NCBI GenBank assembly: GCA_964573255.1
Contig: CAZNJB010000013.1
Location: forward strand, 1 to 64,000
DNA from: CAYNUJ01 sp964573255
GTDB taxonomy: Bacteria > Bacteroidota > Ignavibacteria > Ignavibacteriales > Melioribacteraceae
DNA: 64,000 bases
Direction: 5' to 3'
The number at the start of each line of letters is the position of its first letter. Position 1 is the stretch's first letter. A program made the translations under genes and the position numbers. The notes beneath the pieces were generated by a model. The model saw only the letters and a program-made list of their open reading frames with translations, was not told the origin of the DNA and did not search any database. Positions 45,311 through 54,519 of this stretch are shown in pieces.

Positions 45311-45649
45311 TTATAGAGCGCCGGGACCCGATTCCTTAGTTCTGATTCTAATAGCATCTTCAATATTATAAATAAATACTTTTCCGTCTCCTACCTGTCC
45401 GGTAAAAGCCGCATCTAAAATAATTTCCACAGCTTTATCGAGCATCGAATCTTCAAGAACAACTTCAATTTTGATTTTAGGAATAAATTCAATTTGATAC
45501 TCACTGCCTCGGTAAGTTTCTTTATGACCTTTTTGCCTGCCGTAACCTCTAACTTCGGTAATAGTTAACCCCTTAATTCCTTCCTCTAAAAGAGCTTCTT
45601 TAACTTCGTCCAATTTATAAGGCCGTATAATAGCTTCCACTTTTTTCAT
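45311..45649 (-). CDS. glnB: P-II family nitrogen regulatory protein
   Basis: The 112-residue protein matches P-II along its length: GYGRQKGHKETYRGSEY with the T-loop Tyr51 kept, and TGQVGDGKVFIYNIEDAIRIR as the nucleotide-binding C-terminal part. P-II trimers sense 2-oxoglutarate and the ATP/ADP ratio and control ammonium uptake and nitrogen assimilation enzymes. No amtB or glutamine synthetase gene is next to it; instead it follows secA by 11 bases and may be read from the same transcript. AAGGTG upstream supports the start. glnB and glnK cannot be separated from sequence alone. Confidence 0.95.
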   Translation of the reverse strand: MKKVEAIIRPYKLDEVKEALLEEGIKGLTITEVRGYGRQKGHKETYRGSEYQIEFIPKIKIEVVLEDSMLDKAVEIILDAAFTGQVGDGKVFIYNIEDAIRIRTKESGPGAL

Positions 45650-45660
45650 AAAATCACCTT

Positions 45661-48600
45661 CTAGTTTTTACCGTGACAGTGTTTGTACTTTTTACCGCTG
45701 CCGCATGGGCAAGGATCATTTCTACCAACCTTAGCCTCAACTCTAACAGGCTGTTGTTTACCACGCTGCGAAGCTTGGTCTGCTCCGGCGCCGGAAGCTT
45801 GCATTCCTAAATTTGTAACGCTGTCCTTTATTGTTTTTACTCTAGTAGGCTGGCGTCTTCTTTGTTCTTTTACTTCTTCGGGAGCCTGAGGAAAGAATTT
45901 AAAGCAGAACTGAACTACTTCGTCGCGTATCATTCCCAACAAATCGAGGAATAAATTAAACGCTTCTTTTTTATATTCTACCAACGGATCTTTCTGACCG
46001 TAAGCACGCAAACCAATACCTTCTTTAAGATCATCCATCTCCCTTAAATGATCTTTCCATTTCTCGTCTATTACGCTTAATACAGCATAACGTTCCAAAC
46101 GGGCCATTAGTTCGCTGCCGAGCATTTCTTCTTTTCGCTCGTAAAACTCTTTTGCGGCTTTTAATATTTTCTCTTTAATTCCGTCGATGCCGAGCTTTTC
46201 AAAATCTTCGGGTTCAATTTTTACATCTACCAACAAGTGCTGCATCAAATCATTTCGCAATGCTTCCGCTTGAGCCTCGTCGAAATACTTCTCTACGGTT
46301 TCATCAATATATTCCTCAAGCAGATCGAATATTTCACTTTTTAATCTTTCGCCTTGTAAAGCTCTTCTGCGACGGGTATAAATTACTTCGCGCTGTTGAT
46401 TCATTACATCGTCGTATTCGAGAAGACGTTTTCTAATCGCAAAGTTATTTTCTTCAACTTTTCTTTGGGCTCTTTCAACCGATTTGGTAATCATAGAGTG
46501 CTCAATTGCTTCACCCTCTTCCATACCCATACGACTCATAATATTGGTGACCCTATCACTGCCAAAAAGACGCATTAAATCATCTTCGAGAGAAATAAAG
46601 AATTTAGAAGTTCCCGGATCACCTTGTCTTCCCGCTCTACCTCTCAACTGTCTGTCTATTCTTCTGGATTCGTGACGTTCGGTTCCCAAAATATAGAGCC
46701 CGCCTCGTTCTACTACACCGGCTCCGAGTTTAATATCCGTACCTCTACCCGCCATATTAGTTGCGATAGTAACCGCGCCGGGCTGACCCGCATAAGCAAC
46801 AATTTCAGCTTCGCGCTGGTGATGCTTCGCGTTCAATACGTTGTGAGGAACTCCTTGGCGTTTGAGCATCCTGCTTAAAGTTTCCGATACTTCAACGCTG
46901 GTAGTACCAACCAGCACAGGGCGTTTTTGTTCTCTCAACTCTTTAATTTTTTCAATAATCGCATTGTACTTTTCACGCTTGGTACGGTAGATTGCATCGT
47001 CTTCATCTATTCTTGCAATCGGTTTATTAGTGGGGATGACAACAACCTCAAGTTTGTAAATTTCGAAGAACTCGCCTTCTTCAGTTTCCGCGGTTCCCGT
47101 CATACCCGAAAGCTTATTGTAGAGACGGAAATAGTTCTGCAGAGTAATTGTTGCAAGCGTTTGAGTATCGCGCTGAACTTTTACGTTTTCTTTCGCTTCA
47201 ATAGCTTGATGCAATCCGTCGGAATATCTCCTGCCGGCTAAAATACGTCCGGTAAACTCATCAACAATAGCAATCTTCCCGTCTTCCGTTACAACGTATT
47301 CATCGTCTTTCTCGAATAAAGTATATGCTTTCAGGAGCTGGTTTATTGTATGAATTCTGTCACTTCTTTCACTGTAAATATGATAAAGTTCGTCTTTTTT
47401 CTTTACTTTTTCATCATCACTTAAAGATTCATCATTTTCAATCATACTGATTTCAGTACCAAGATCTGGCAGAACGAACAATTCTTTACCTTCAGGAGAC
47501 CCAACCGCCAATTCCTCGCGACCTTTATCCGTTAAATTAATTGTGTTGTTCCGCTCATCGATTGCATAGTAAAGTTCTTCGTCAATTTCCGGCATTCTTT
47601 TTTCGTTTTCGCGCAAGAACTCCAACTCAGTGGTCTGCATCAATTTTTTGTATTCAGGTTCTGCAAACAGTTTGAGCAATCTTTTATTTTTAGGGAACCC
47701 TCTATGCGCGCGGAGCAAAAGGATACCTGCCTTTTCGCGGTCTTTTGGATCACCGGTTTTTAATAATTCCTCTGCCTCTTGAACAATTTTTGCAACGAGC
47801 GAAGATTGCTTCCTAAAAACACGCTCAACTTTCGGTTTCATTTCATAAAATTTATGATCGGAAGTTTCAACCGGACCCGAAATAATAAGCGGCGTTCTGG
47901 CTTCGTCAATTAAAACCGAATCGACCTCATCAACAATCGCATAATTATGGCCGCGTTGAACGATGTGTTCTTCACTGATAGCCATATTATCGCGCAAGTA
48001 ATCGAAACCGAATTCGTTGTTAGTTCCGTATGTTATATCGCATTGATAAGCTTTCTTTCTCTGTTCGCTGTCCATATCGGAAAGAATCACGCCAACCGTA
48101 AGTCCGTGGAACTTAAAAACTTCACCCATCCATTCCGAATCTCTTTTGGCGAGATAATCGTTAACGGTAACCAAATGAACCCCTCTTCCGGTTAATGCAT
48201 TCAAGTAAACAGGAAGAGTTGCAACGAGGGTTTTACCTTCACCGGTTGCCATTTCGGCAATTTTGCCTTGATGAAGCACAATGCCACCCAAGAGCTGAAC
48301 ATCGTAAGGAATCATATCCCAGGTAATTTTATTACCGGCAGCTTCCCAGCTTCGCCCAACGAGTCTTGCACAGGTTGATTTTACTACAGCAAATGCTTCC
48401 GGAAGCATTTCATCCAATAACTCTTCATACGTATCCTGTAATTCTTCCTCAAGCTCGTCAATTTCGTCGTGAATTTTTTCAATATCTTCGTCAAATTCTC
48501 CGGAAGTCAATTTTTCCTTTAAACTGTCTATTTTATTCCGAAGCTCTTCGGTTTCCTTATTTAACCTGTCTTTGAATTCTTGTGTCTTGGCTCTTAACTC

Positions 48601-48723
48601 ATCATCGGAATAATCTTTAATCTTTTCATATTCCTCGTTTATCTTATCTACAATAGGCCATAATTCTTTTAATATTTTACTGTTTTTATCGCCAAAAAAT
48701 TTCTTTAATAAAGAGTTTAACAT
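45661..48723 (-). CDS. secA: protein translocase subunit SecA
   Basis: I start at the ATG at 48723 (1,020 residues), which has GGAG at a good distance; the frame to 48780 has no such site. Walker A MATGEGKT is at 159-166, DEVDS is in the Walker B region, and GRAGRQGDPG is the last helicase motif. The C-terminus carries the zinc motif CPCGSGKKYKHCH that binds SecB or ribosomes. Compared with E. coli SecA there is an extra coiled-coil segment near residues 55-105 and a long insert in the middle, both usual for the Bacteroidota/Chlorobiota group. SecA drives protein export through SecYEG by ATP hydrolysis. Confidence 0.98.
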   Translation of the reverse strand: MLNSLLKKFFGDKNSKILKELWPIVDKINEEYEKIKDYSDDELRAKTQEFKDRLNKETEELRNKIDSLKEKLTSGEFDEDIEKIHDEIDELEEELQDTYEELLDEMLPEAFAVVKSTCARLVGRSWEAAGNKITWDMIPYDVQLLGGIVLHQGKIAEMATGEGKTLVATLPVYLNALTGRGVHLVTVNDYLAKRDSEWMGEVFKFHGLTVGVILSDMDSEQRKKAYQCDITYGTNNEFGFDYLRDNMAISEEHIVQRGHNYAIVDEVDSVLIDEARTPLIISGPVETSDHKFYEMKPKVERVFRKQSSLVAKIVQEAEELLKTGDPKDREKAGILLLRAHRGFPKNKRLLKLFAEPEYKKLMQTTELEFLRENEKRMPEIDEELYYAIDERNNTINLTDKGREELAVGSPEGKELFVLPDLGTEISMIENDESLSDDEKVKKKDELYHIYSERSDRIHTINQLLKAYTLFEKDDEYVVTEDGKIAIVDEFTGRILAGRRYSDGLHQAIEAKENVKVQRDTQTLATITLQNYFRLYNKLSGMTGTAETEEGEFFEIYKLEVVVIPTNKPIARIDEDDAIYRTKREKYNAIIEKIKELREQKRPVLVGTTSVEVSETLSRMLKRQGVPHNVLNAKHHQREAEIVAYAGQPGAVTIATNMAGRGTDIKLGAGVVERGGLYILGTERHESRRIDRQLRGRAGRQGDPGTSKFFISLEDDLMRLFGSDRVTNIMSRMGMEEGEAIEHSMITKSVERAQRKVEENNFAIRKRLLEYDDVMNQQREVIYTRRRRALQGERLKSEIFDLLEEYIDETVEKYFDEAQAEALRNDLMQHLLVDVKIEPEDFEKLGIDGIKEKILKAAKEFYERKEEMLGSELMARLERYAVLSVIDEKWKDHLREMDDLKEGIGLRAYGQKDPLVEYKKEAFNLFLDLLGMIRDEVVQFCFKFFPQAPEEVKEQRRRQPTRVKTIKDSVTNLGMQASGAGADQASQRGKQQPVRVEAKVGRNDPCPCGSGKKYKHCHGKN

Positions 48724-48992
48724 TAAATATCTCCATTTTTTCCAGACTTTAAATGTAATTAACGAGGGAACTAAAATCAAAAAATATACCGTCTTTACAT
48801 TGTAATCTGATTATCAGTTGGTTATAACTAAATTTACCAAGATTGTTCCAGCCGAAATTCTCAATTTTATTTCCTCAGTATTTTTAGTTTTGTCAGCACT
48901 TGGGATGAAATTATTGATTCCAATTTGCAAAAAATATTTAAATTTTAGTAATTTTTCTTTAAATTTCGAAGCTAAAATTAAATGGAGATGAC

Positions 48993-49157
48993 ATGGCTAA
49001 GAAACAGACATTCGCTGATAAGTCTAAAGCAAAAGCTAAATCCGCTTTTGTAAACGTAAAAGTTGTTAAGACTGTGAAAAACGAAAACGGGTCTTATAAA
49101 TTCCAAGAAAGATTCGTAAAATTAGAAGACATAAGCAAAGTTACCGAGATAAAATAA
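48993..49157 (+). CDS. DUF4295-type small basic protein
   Basis: This 54-codon gene begins with MAKKQTFADKSKAKAKSAFV and ends in a segment NENGSYKFQERFVKLEDISK that resembles DUF4295, a short basic protein of Bacteroidota usually encoded next to ribosomal protein genes for L28 and L33. GGAG is placed six bases before the ATG at 48993. Here no ribosomal gene is adjacent: secA is divergent and a radical SAM gene follows. The role is unknown; a link to the ribosome is suggested by family context only. Confidence 0.8.
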   Translation: MAKKQTFADKSKAKAKSAFVNVKVVKTVKNENGSYKFQERFVKLEDISKVTEIK

Positions 49158-49256
49158 TTATCTCTCCCTAGAATGGATTGATTAATTTTCTTTCCATTTG
49201 GTTAATACCCTTCTTTTTCATATATTTTATTAAGATTAGCCCTTACTTACAATTTC

Positions 49257-49285
49257 AAGCCCGGCAAATGGGGAAATCCGGGCTT
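49257..49285 (+). other. hairpin in the leader of the KamA-family gene
   Basis: AAGCCCGG at 49257-49264 pairs perfectly with CCGGGCTT at 49278-49285 around a 13-base loop. TTTG at 49197-49200 and TATATTTT 20 bases later form a promoter candidate upstream, so the hairpin would be in the 5' leader. There is no T-run, so it is a poor terminator for the preceding gene. Confidence 0.45.
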
Positions 49286-49326
49286 CGATTCACAATTTTC
49301 TAAAATAAGATGAGAGGTGATTCGGC

Positions 49327-50670
49327 ATGAAAACTGCAAAGAAGATGAGATTTTATGGTATCAGAGATTTAGAAAAGCTGCCGCAATTAAAAATTTTAAG
49401 TCGTGAAGAAAGATTTTCTATTGAGGTTACTGCAAGAGTTCTTCCATTCCGTACGAATAATTACGTTGTAGAAGAATTAATAGACTGGCACAATGTACCC
49501 GATGATCCAATGTTCAAACTTACTTTCCCTTTCGGAGATATGTTGGATAAAGATGATTTTAATAATCTAAAACATCTATTAGAATCGAATAGGCCAGCAG
49601 AAGAAATAAAATCTGAAATCAATAGAATTAGGTTTAAATTAAACCCACATCCGGCAGGACAGTTAACTGCCAATGTACCGATTATGGATGACGAAAAAGT
49701 TCCCGGTGTTCAGCATAAATACAGAGAAACAGCATTAGTTTTCCCTTCAAGCGGTCAAACTTGCCATGCATACTGCACTTTTTGTTTCCGTTGGGCACAG
49801 TTTGTAGGAATGACAGACATTAAATTCTCCACGGACGAATCTAATAGATTCCAAAAATATATAGCATCTCAGAAAGAATTAACCGATGTTTTGTTTACCG
49901 GCGGCGACCCGATGGTAATGACTGCTGAAAAATTAAAAATTTATTTAGAACCTCTATTAAAACCCGAATTCGATCATATTCAGAATATACGAATAGGAAC
50001 AAAATCCCTTTCATATTGGCCTTACAGATTTGTTAGCGATAAAGATTCGGACGAAATACTATTCTTATTCGAGAAATTAATTAAAGCCGGGAAACATGTT
50101 TCCATTATGGCTCATTTCAATCACTGGGTTGAGCTCTCAACGGATATAGTTAAGGAAGCTATTAGAAGAATAAGAAATACCGGCGCAGAAATAAGAACAC
50201 AATCACCGCTAATCAAAAACATTAATGACGATCCTGATGTTTGGGCAAGAATGTGGAAAGAACAAGTTAAATTAGGGTGTATACCTTATTATATGTTCGT
50301 TGAAAGAGATACCGGCGCGCACGATTATTTTGCCGTGCCATTAGCAAGGGCATTAGACATATTCCGCGATGCATATACTCAAGTTTCAGGCTTGGCAAGA
50401 ACCGTCCGCGGTCCGTCTATGTCAGCTACACCCGGTAAAGTTAGAATTGAAGGTGTTGCCGAAATTAAAGGAGAAAAAGTTTTCGTTCTTAATTTCTTGC
50501 AAGCGAGAAACCCGGATTGGGTTAAAAGACCTTTCTTCGCCGAATACGACGAAAATGCAACTTGGCTGGATGAATTGATTCCGGCATTTGGTGAAGAGGA
50601 ATTTTTCTTTGATGAGGAACTGGCAGATATGCTTGCAACTAAGCAAGAGGAACTAAATTTCTTAAAATAA
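49327..50670 (+). CDS. KamA family radical SAM protein (lysine 2,3-aminomutase-like)
   Basis: The 447-residue protein has the radical SAM cluster motif CHAYCTFC, with Cys 146, 150 and 153, followed by the GGDP loop (DVLFTGGDPMVM) and other core elements of the KamA family. These enzymes use a 5'-deoxyadenosyl radical and PLP to move an amino group. The PLP lysine may be K371 in SATPGKVRIEG; true lysine aminomutases have a glycine-rich PGGGGK motif there, so this is a divergent member whose substrate is uncertain. It has AGAGGTGA before the ATG and a strong terminator right after the stop. Confidence 0.9.
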   Translation: MKTAKKMRFYGIRDLEKLPQLKILSREERFSIEVTARVLPFRTNNYVVEELIDWHNVPDDPMFKLTFPFGDMLDKDDFNNLKHLLESNRPAEEIKSEINRIRFKLNPHPAGQLTANVPIMDDEKVPGVQHKYRETALVFPSSGQTCHAYCTFCFRWAQFVGMTDIKFSTDESNRFQKYIASQKELTDVLFTGGDPMVMTAEKLKIYLEPLLKPEFDHIQNIRIGTKSLSYWPYRFVSDKDSDEILFLFEKLIKAGKHVSIMAHFNHWVELSTDIVKEAIRRIRNTGAEIRTQSPLIKNINDDPDVWARMWKEQVKLGCIPYYMFVERDTGAHDYFAVPLARALDIFRDAYTQVSGLARTVRGPSMSATPGKVRIEGVAEIKGEKVFVLNFLQARNPDWVKRPFFAEYDENATWLDELIPAFGEEEFFFDEELADMLATKQEELNFLK

Positions 50671-50700
50671 AAAAATCCGGCTGACAGCCGGATTTTTTTT
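50671..50700. terminator. strong intrinsic terminator
   Basis: A stem of AAAAATCCGGCT at 50671-50682 and AGCCGGATTTTT at 50686-50697 with loop GAC, followed by more T. It begins right after the stop of the KamA-family gene and, because A-runs and T-runs flank it, may serve the convergent nfuA-like gene too. Confidence 0.9.
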
Positions 50701-50715
50701 ATTCTTCAAAACAAT

Positions 50716-51258
50716 TTATCCCGAAACAACTTGTAGAGTAGGATCGAGTTCGCGTTTCAGCAAACTTTCTATAGCAACAAGAGTACCACGAATGGAAGTT
50801 GGACAACTGCCGCACGCACCTTGATAGCGAATCTTCAGAGTTTTTCCATCTAAACCCAACACTTCCAATCCTCCGCCATCGCCGGCGAGAGCAGGTCTTA
50901 CTCTTTGATCGAGTATTTCATTTATCTTTCTCAATAATTCTGTCTCTTCCTGTTCGTTTAGATTCAACTCTTCTTCTTCCGGAATTAGCGCTTTATCAAA
51001 ATTTTTAATGAATTCTACGAACGGACGCTGAATTTGTCCCCAAGTAGCTGCCGGTTCTTTTTCAATAGTAATAAATCGATCCATATAAAAAACCGAAACA
51101 ACCCCGTCTATCTCAAAAATTCCTTTTGCCAAAGGGTCTTTTTCGGCTTCGGTTTTATTCGCAAAACTTCTAGTCTCATTTTCCAACAACTTTTCATTCA
51201 ATATAAATTTCAACGCTTGCGGATTCGGCGTTAAATCAACATCTTGCACCATTAACAT
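50716..51258 (-). CDS. NifU-like Fe-S cluster carrier protein
   Basis: The 180-residue product has an N-terminal Nfu_N domain (TPNPQALKFILNEKLLE; DGVVSVFYMDRFITIEK) and a C-terminal NifU domain with VRPALAGDGGGLEVLGLDG and the cluster-binding CxxC in YQGACGSCPTS. Such proteins accept Fe-S clusters from the scaffold and pass them on to client enzymes. AGGA lies before the ATG at 51258; a second ATG is two codons later. The neighbouring KamA-family enzyme needs an Fe-S cluster, but the genes are convergent and a common role is only inference. Confidence 0.93.
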   Translation of the reverse strand: MLMVQDVDLTPNPQALKFILNEKLLENETRSFANKTEAEKDPLAKGIFEIDGVVSVFYMDRFITIEKEPAATWGQIQRPFVEFIKNFDKALIPEEEELNLNEQEETELLRKINEILDQRVRPALAGDGGGLEVLGLDGKTLKIRYQGACGSCPTSIRGTLVAIESLLKRELDPTLQVVSG

Positions 51259-51384
51259 AAGTGATCCTTTCCATGTTTTTAAAATCTCATTACTAAAATA
51301 GTCTAAATTATTTAATTAATTCAAGTAATAATAAGTTCACTATACGACAATTATTGATTTTGACATCAATAATGCCGGTTGCAA

Positions 51385-52362
51385 TTATTTTTCTTCGGTA
51401 AATACGGTTCTTATAAAATTAAATTCCTCTTCAGTTAGAGGTTTATCATGTGAACTCAAATTTATTTTAACCTGTTCCAAATTTCTAAAACCCGGAATGA
51501 CCGAAGAAACAACCGGATAATAGAGCAAATATTGCAAGGCTGCTCTGGCTAAGTCCTCAATATTAGAACCGAATTTCGATTTTAGTTTTTCAAGTTTGGG
51601 TTCCAATTCGGCTAATTTTTCAGCAGTAAATTTCTCAGATCTGCTCCTGTGGTCTCCATCTTCAAATTTCGGAGGATTATCCTTTTTATACTTATCCAGC
51701 AACAACCCCTGCCCTAATGGACTGAAAGCAACAAATGTAATTCCGTTCTCTTCCATTGCTTTCCTCACAGGTGAATCATTGGCAATAAAGTGATCATCCA
51801 TTGCATTGGCCCAGCTCTGCAAAACATCCGGTTTTACTTTCGGTATAAGCTTGATAAAATCTTCGTTCGAGTATGCAGATTGACCGATTGCCCTTATTTT
51901 GCCTTCTTCTTTCAATCTGTACATTACTTCTACAGCGTCATCAAGATATTCATCATTCTCTCCGAAATAGCCGTGGTGGAAATAATAAATATCAATATAA
52001 TCACGTTTCAAGTTTTTGAGTGACATTTCACATTGATGTCGTATATGTAATGGGTCGTACGCATTTTCTGCCGTGCCGCTGAACCAACCGACTTTAGTGG
52101 CGATAATTACATCATTCACTCTGGAACCGAGGGATTTGGCCAGCATTCTTTCAGCCTTGCCGTTACCGTAAATATCGGCATTATCAAAATGATTGACGCC
52201 CATTTCCAAAGCATAATTAATTGCGTCATTCACACTGTCGTAATCTACTTCAGCCCAGCCTATTGAAGTACCCCTGTTCCAATTTAAGCCACCGAGAGTC
52301 CAGCAGCCTAATCCAATTTCCGAAACTTCAATACCTGTATTGCCTATTTTTCTGTATTTCAT
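51385..52362 (-). CDS. aldo/keto reductase
   Basis: The 325-residue protein is a TIM-barrel oxidoreductase with the AKR tetrad visible: Asp and Tyr in FDNADIYGNGKAERML, Lys in VIIATKVGW, and His in IYYFHHG. The C-terminal SSVIPGFRNLEQVKINL forms the NADPH-binding part. I choose the ATG at 52362, which has GGAG eight bases upstream; the frame to 52389 would overlap the preceding gene further. Substrate is unknown. It is translated from within the end of the upstream lipoprotein gene region (12-base gap). Confidence 0.93.
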   Translation of the reverse strand: MKYRKIGNTGIEVSEIGLGCWTLGGLNWNRGTSIGWAEVDYDSVNDAINYALEMGVNHFDNADIYGNGKAERMLAKSLGSRVNDVIIATKVGWFSGTAENAYDPLHIRHQCEMSLKNLKRDYIDIYYFHHGYFGENDEYLDDAVEVMYRLKEEGKIRAIGQSAYSNEDFIKLIPKVKPDVLQSWANAMDDHFIANDSPVRKAMEENGITFVAFSPLGQGLLLDKYKKDNPPKFEDGDHRSRSEKFTAEKLAELEPKLEKLKSKFGSNIEDLARAALQYLLYYPVVSSVIPGFRNLEQVKINLSSHDKPLTEEEFNFIRTVFTEEK

Positions 52363-52373
52363 TTTACTTCTCC

Positions 52374-52976
52374 TTATCTTATTTCCCATTTTCTTTTTTT
52401 AAGAACCGATCCCTCAACAGGATCAATCATAATTTCTTCACCCCGTGCTTTATAATTATCTCCATTTCCTATTTCCCAAGTGGTTGAAAGAACATGCCAA
52501 ATATACCGATTTAAATCTGCCTGCCACCTAAAACTCACATCCCACTGGCGAATTCCGGCTGGAAGTCGATTCTCTTTGGCAATGGCAATTGCCTCCTCTT
52601 CATTTACATTATAATCGCACATTTCGGGTGAGTAACGGCAGTCCGGTATTCCGACAACACCCTTTTCTTTTATCACATTACCCAAAGTATCCACCACAAA
52701 ATAAACCGGTTCGTCCACAAATTCGTAATCCAAACTGCGATAATTATACCTTATATAATATCCATCCTTAATTCTTTTACTTCTAATATAATCTTTGAAG
52801 AAATTTTCCTTGAAAAAATTACTGCCAACTTTAGATATAATAAATTTATCGGCTTTTTTAAATATTGAATCAGGCACGGAAATTTTAAATCCGTCTTTTT
52901 GATTGCATGTTTTACAAGAGCATGATTGAATAAAAATCGTTATTATGGTTATTAAAATTATACTAATTACTTTCAA
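52374..52976 (-). CDS. small lipoprotein, unknown function
   Basis: The 200-residue product begins at a TTG (52976) with AGGG upstream. Its signal (ISIILITIITIFIQSCSC) has the lipid Cys near residue 19. The mature part has Tyr- and Trp-rich strands (YYIRYNYRSLDYEFVDEPVY; SFRWQADLNRYIWHVLSTTW) and a PepSY-like end, EEIMIDPVEGSVLKKR. I would not go beyond a PepSY-like guess. It is upstream of the aldo/keto reductase on the same strand. Confidence 0.7.
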   Translation of the reverse strand: MKVISIILITIITIFIQSCSCKTCNQKDGFKISVPDSIFKKADKFIISKVGSNFFKENFFKDYIRSKRIKDGYYIRYNYRSLDYEFVDEPVYFVVDTLGNVIKEKGVVGIPDCRYSPEMCDYNVNEEEAIAIAKENRLPAGIRQWDVSFRWQADLNRYIWHVLSTTWEIGNGDNYKARGEEIMIDPVEGSVLKKRKWEIR

Positions 52977-53059
52977 AGTTAATTTCCCTATAATATGGTT
53001 TTACATTTCATCTTAAATTAGTAAATTTGTATTAAATGTCATAAAAAAAAACGAATGAT

Positions 53060-53461
53060 ATGGAAAACAGCAAGAAACCAAAACTCCTAATTGTCGAAGA
53101 CGATTTTGAAAACCAGAAATTCCTCGAGCTCTTTATGCGTCGAAAATTCGATGTGGCATCTTGCGATTCTGCAGATACCTTTTATGCTCAATTAAAAAAA
53201 CAAAAATTTGATATCTTTTTAATGGATATATCGCTTCGTGGAAATAAAGATGGGTTACAGTTAACACGTGAACTAAGAGAGATGGAAGAATATAAAGATG
53301 TGCCAATTGTAGGGCTTTCCGCTCATGCATTCCAGAGAGATAAAGAGAATGCAAAAAAAGCCGGAGTCGACACATTTCTTACAAAACCAATTCAGAATGA
53401 TGTTCTGATGAAACAGGTTTTACTTACTTTATTAAATAAAACCGGCATTGATTTATTATAA
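53060..53461 (+). CDS. single-domain response regulator
   Basis: The 133-residue product is just a receiver domain: acidic pocket E13/D14/D15 (LIVEDD), phospho-acceptor D56 (DIFLMDISL), switch residue S87 (IVGLSAHA) and K109 (FLTKPI). No output domain is present, as in CheY- or Spo0F-like shuttles. No histidine kinase gene is nearby in the window, so its partner is unknown. A good terminator follows the gene. Confidence 0.93.
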   Translation: MENSKKPKLLIVEDDFENQKFLELFMRRKFDVASCDSADTFYAQLKKQKFDIFLMDISLRGNKDGLQLTRELREMEEYKDVPIVGLSAHAFQRDKENAKKAGVDTFLTKPIQNDVLMKQVLLTLLNKTGIDLL

Positions 53462-53485
53462 TTCAGCTTTCATATAAATTTTTTC

Positions 53486-53510
53486 AAACCGGTATCTTAC
53501 CGGTTTTTTA
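53486..53510 (+). terminator. intrinsic terminator
   Basis: AAACCGGTA at 53486-53494 pairs with TACCGGTTT at 53498-53506, loop TCT, followed by a T-run. It closes the response regulator gene 25 bases after its stop. Confidence 0.85.
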
Positions 53511-53581
53511 TTTTTAAATGTAACATTTTTTTTATTCTATTCGTCTAATGAGGTGTTTAATTAATTATGATGGAGAGTATC

Positions 53582-54493
53582 ATGCGTATTAAACTTTCGG
53601 TGGTTTTATTCATTTCTTTATTAATGTCTTCTTTTGTATTCGCTCAAAACGATGACGATTGGTGGGATGATGATTATTGGAATGATGATCTGGATTTTAA
53701 TGTTGAAGTGTTTAATTCTGACTCGAGACCATTTATCGAATTAAATTACGGATCTCCCAAAGTCCTACATAAATTAATCGGAAATGATATATTTAATAAC
53801 CTTGGCTTCGGTGAATTGAAATTGGGCTATTTTTCAAGCGATAACTTGGACGAAAGTCATTTAGTGGAATTTGACGAATCGTATTTCTTTATATCCAACA
53901 TCTCTAAGGACTTGGATTTTAATTCTAGCACGGCATCATCTGGCTCCGGGGTCACTAAATTGGATGGTTACGGTTACAGAATAGGATTTGCAGATAGAGA
54001 CGGTTACGGTTATAAATTCGAATCGATCTCCTTTAATCCTTATCATCAAAGTGGGATTAATTGGTCTAAATTGACTATTACTGCTCCCAACCTCGGCACA
54101 CTGCCTCCAATAGAAAGAATGGCATTAGAAAGATTCAATAAAGATTTTCGATTCGGGACAACTAATGAAGCGGGTATTAATATTGGTCTCGGCGATGGTT
54201 TTATTTCGTTGAACACTGGATATGAATTTACCGTAATATTTCCTCGTTATTTAATTTGGAAACATTTGGGAAGTTTTATTATTGAGTCTATAGCACAAAA
54301 ATCGATTGACTCTTTTGTAGATGAAGTAATGGATCGTTCACCTTTGGCAGGACCAATTGTAAACTTTGCATTGAAGAACGGATTATCTTATGCATTTTAT
54401 AGTCTGAAGAAAGAAGATATGAATTGGCCATTCAGCACCGAGGAACCGTTAACTTTCGAAACATTTAAATTTGGCATTTCTATTAACTTTTAA
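53582..54493 (+). CDS. exported protein with acidic Trp/Asp-rich N-terminus
   Basis: I use the ATG at 53582, which has GGAG upstream and leads into a proper signal peptide (MRIKLSVVLFISLLMSSFVF, cleavage after AQ). The mature N-terminus is extremely rich in Asp and Trp (NDDDWWDDDYWNDDLDF). After this come strand-rich stretches with Tyr/Phe ends (GDGFISLNTGYEFTVIFPRY) and a last residue Phe, as in outer-membrane barrels. I do not recognise a family. The gene is single. Confidence 0.7.
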   Translation: MRIKLSVVLFISLLMSSFVFAQNDDDWWDDDYWNDDLDFNVEVFNSDSRPFIELNYGSPKVLHKLIGNDIFNNLGFGELKLGYFSSDNLDESHLVEFDESYFFISNISKDLDFNSSTASSGSGVTKLDGYGYRIGFADRDGYGYKFESISFNPYHQSGINWSKLTITAPNLGTLPPIERMALERFNKDFRFGTTNEAGINIGLGDGFISLNTGYEFTVIFPRYLIWKHLGSFIIESIAQKSIDSFVDEVMDRSPLAGPIVNFALKNGLSYAFYSLKKEDMNWPFSTEEPLTFETFKFGISINF

Positions 54494-54519
54494 GATTTAT
54501 TTTCCCCTTAGATAATGAT

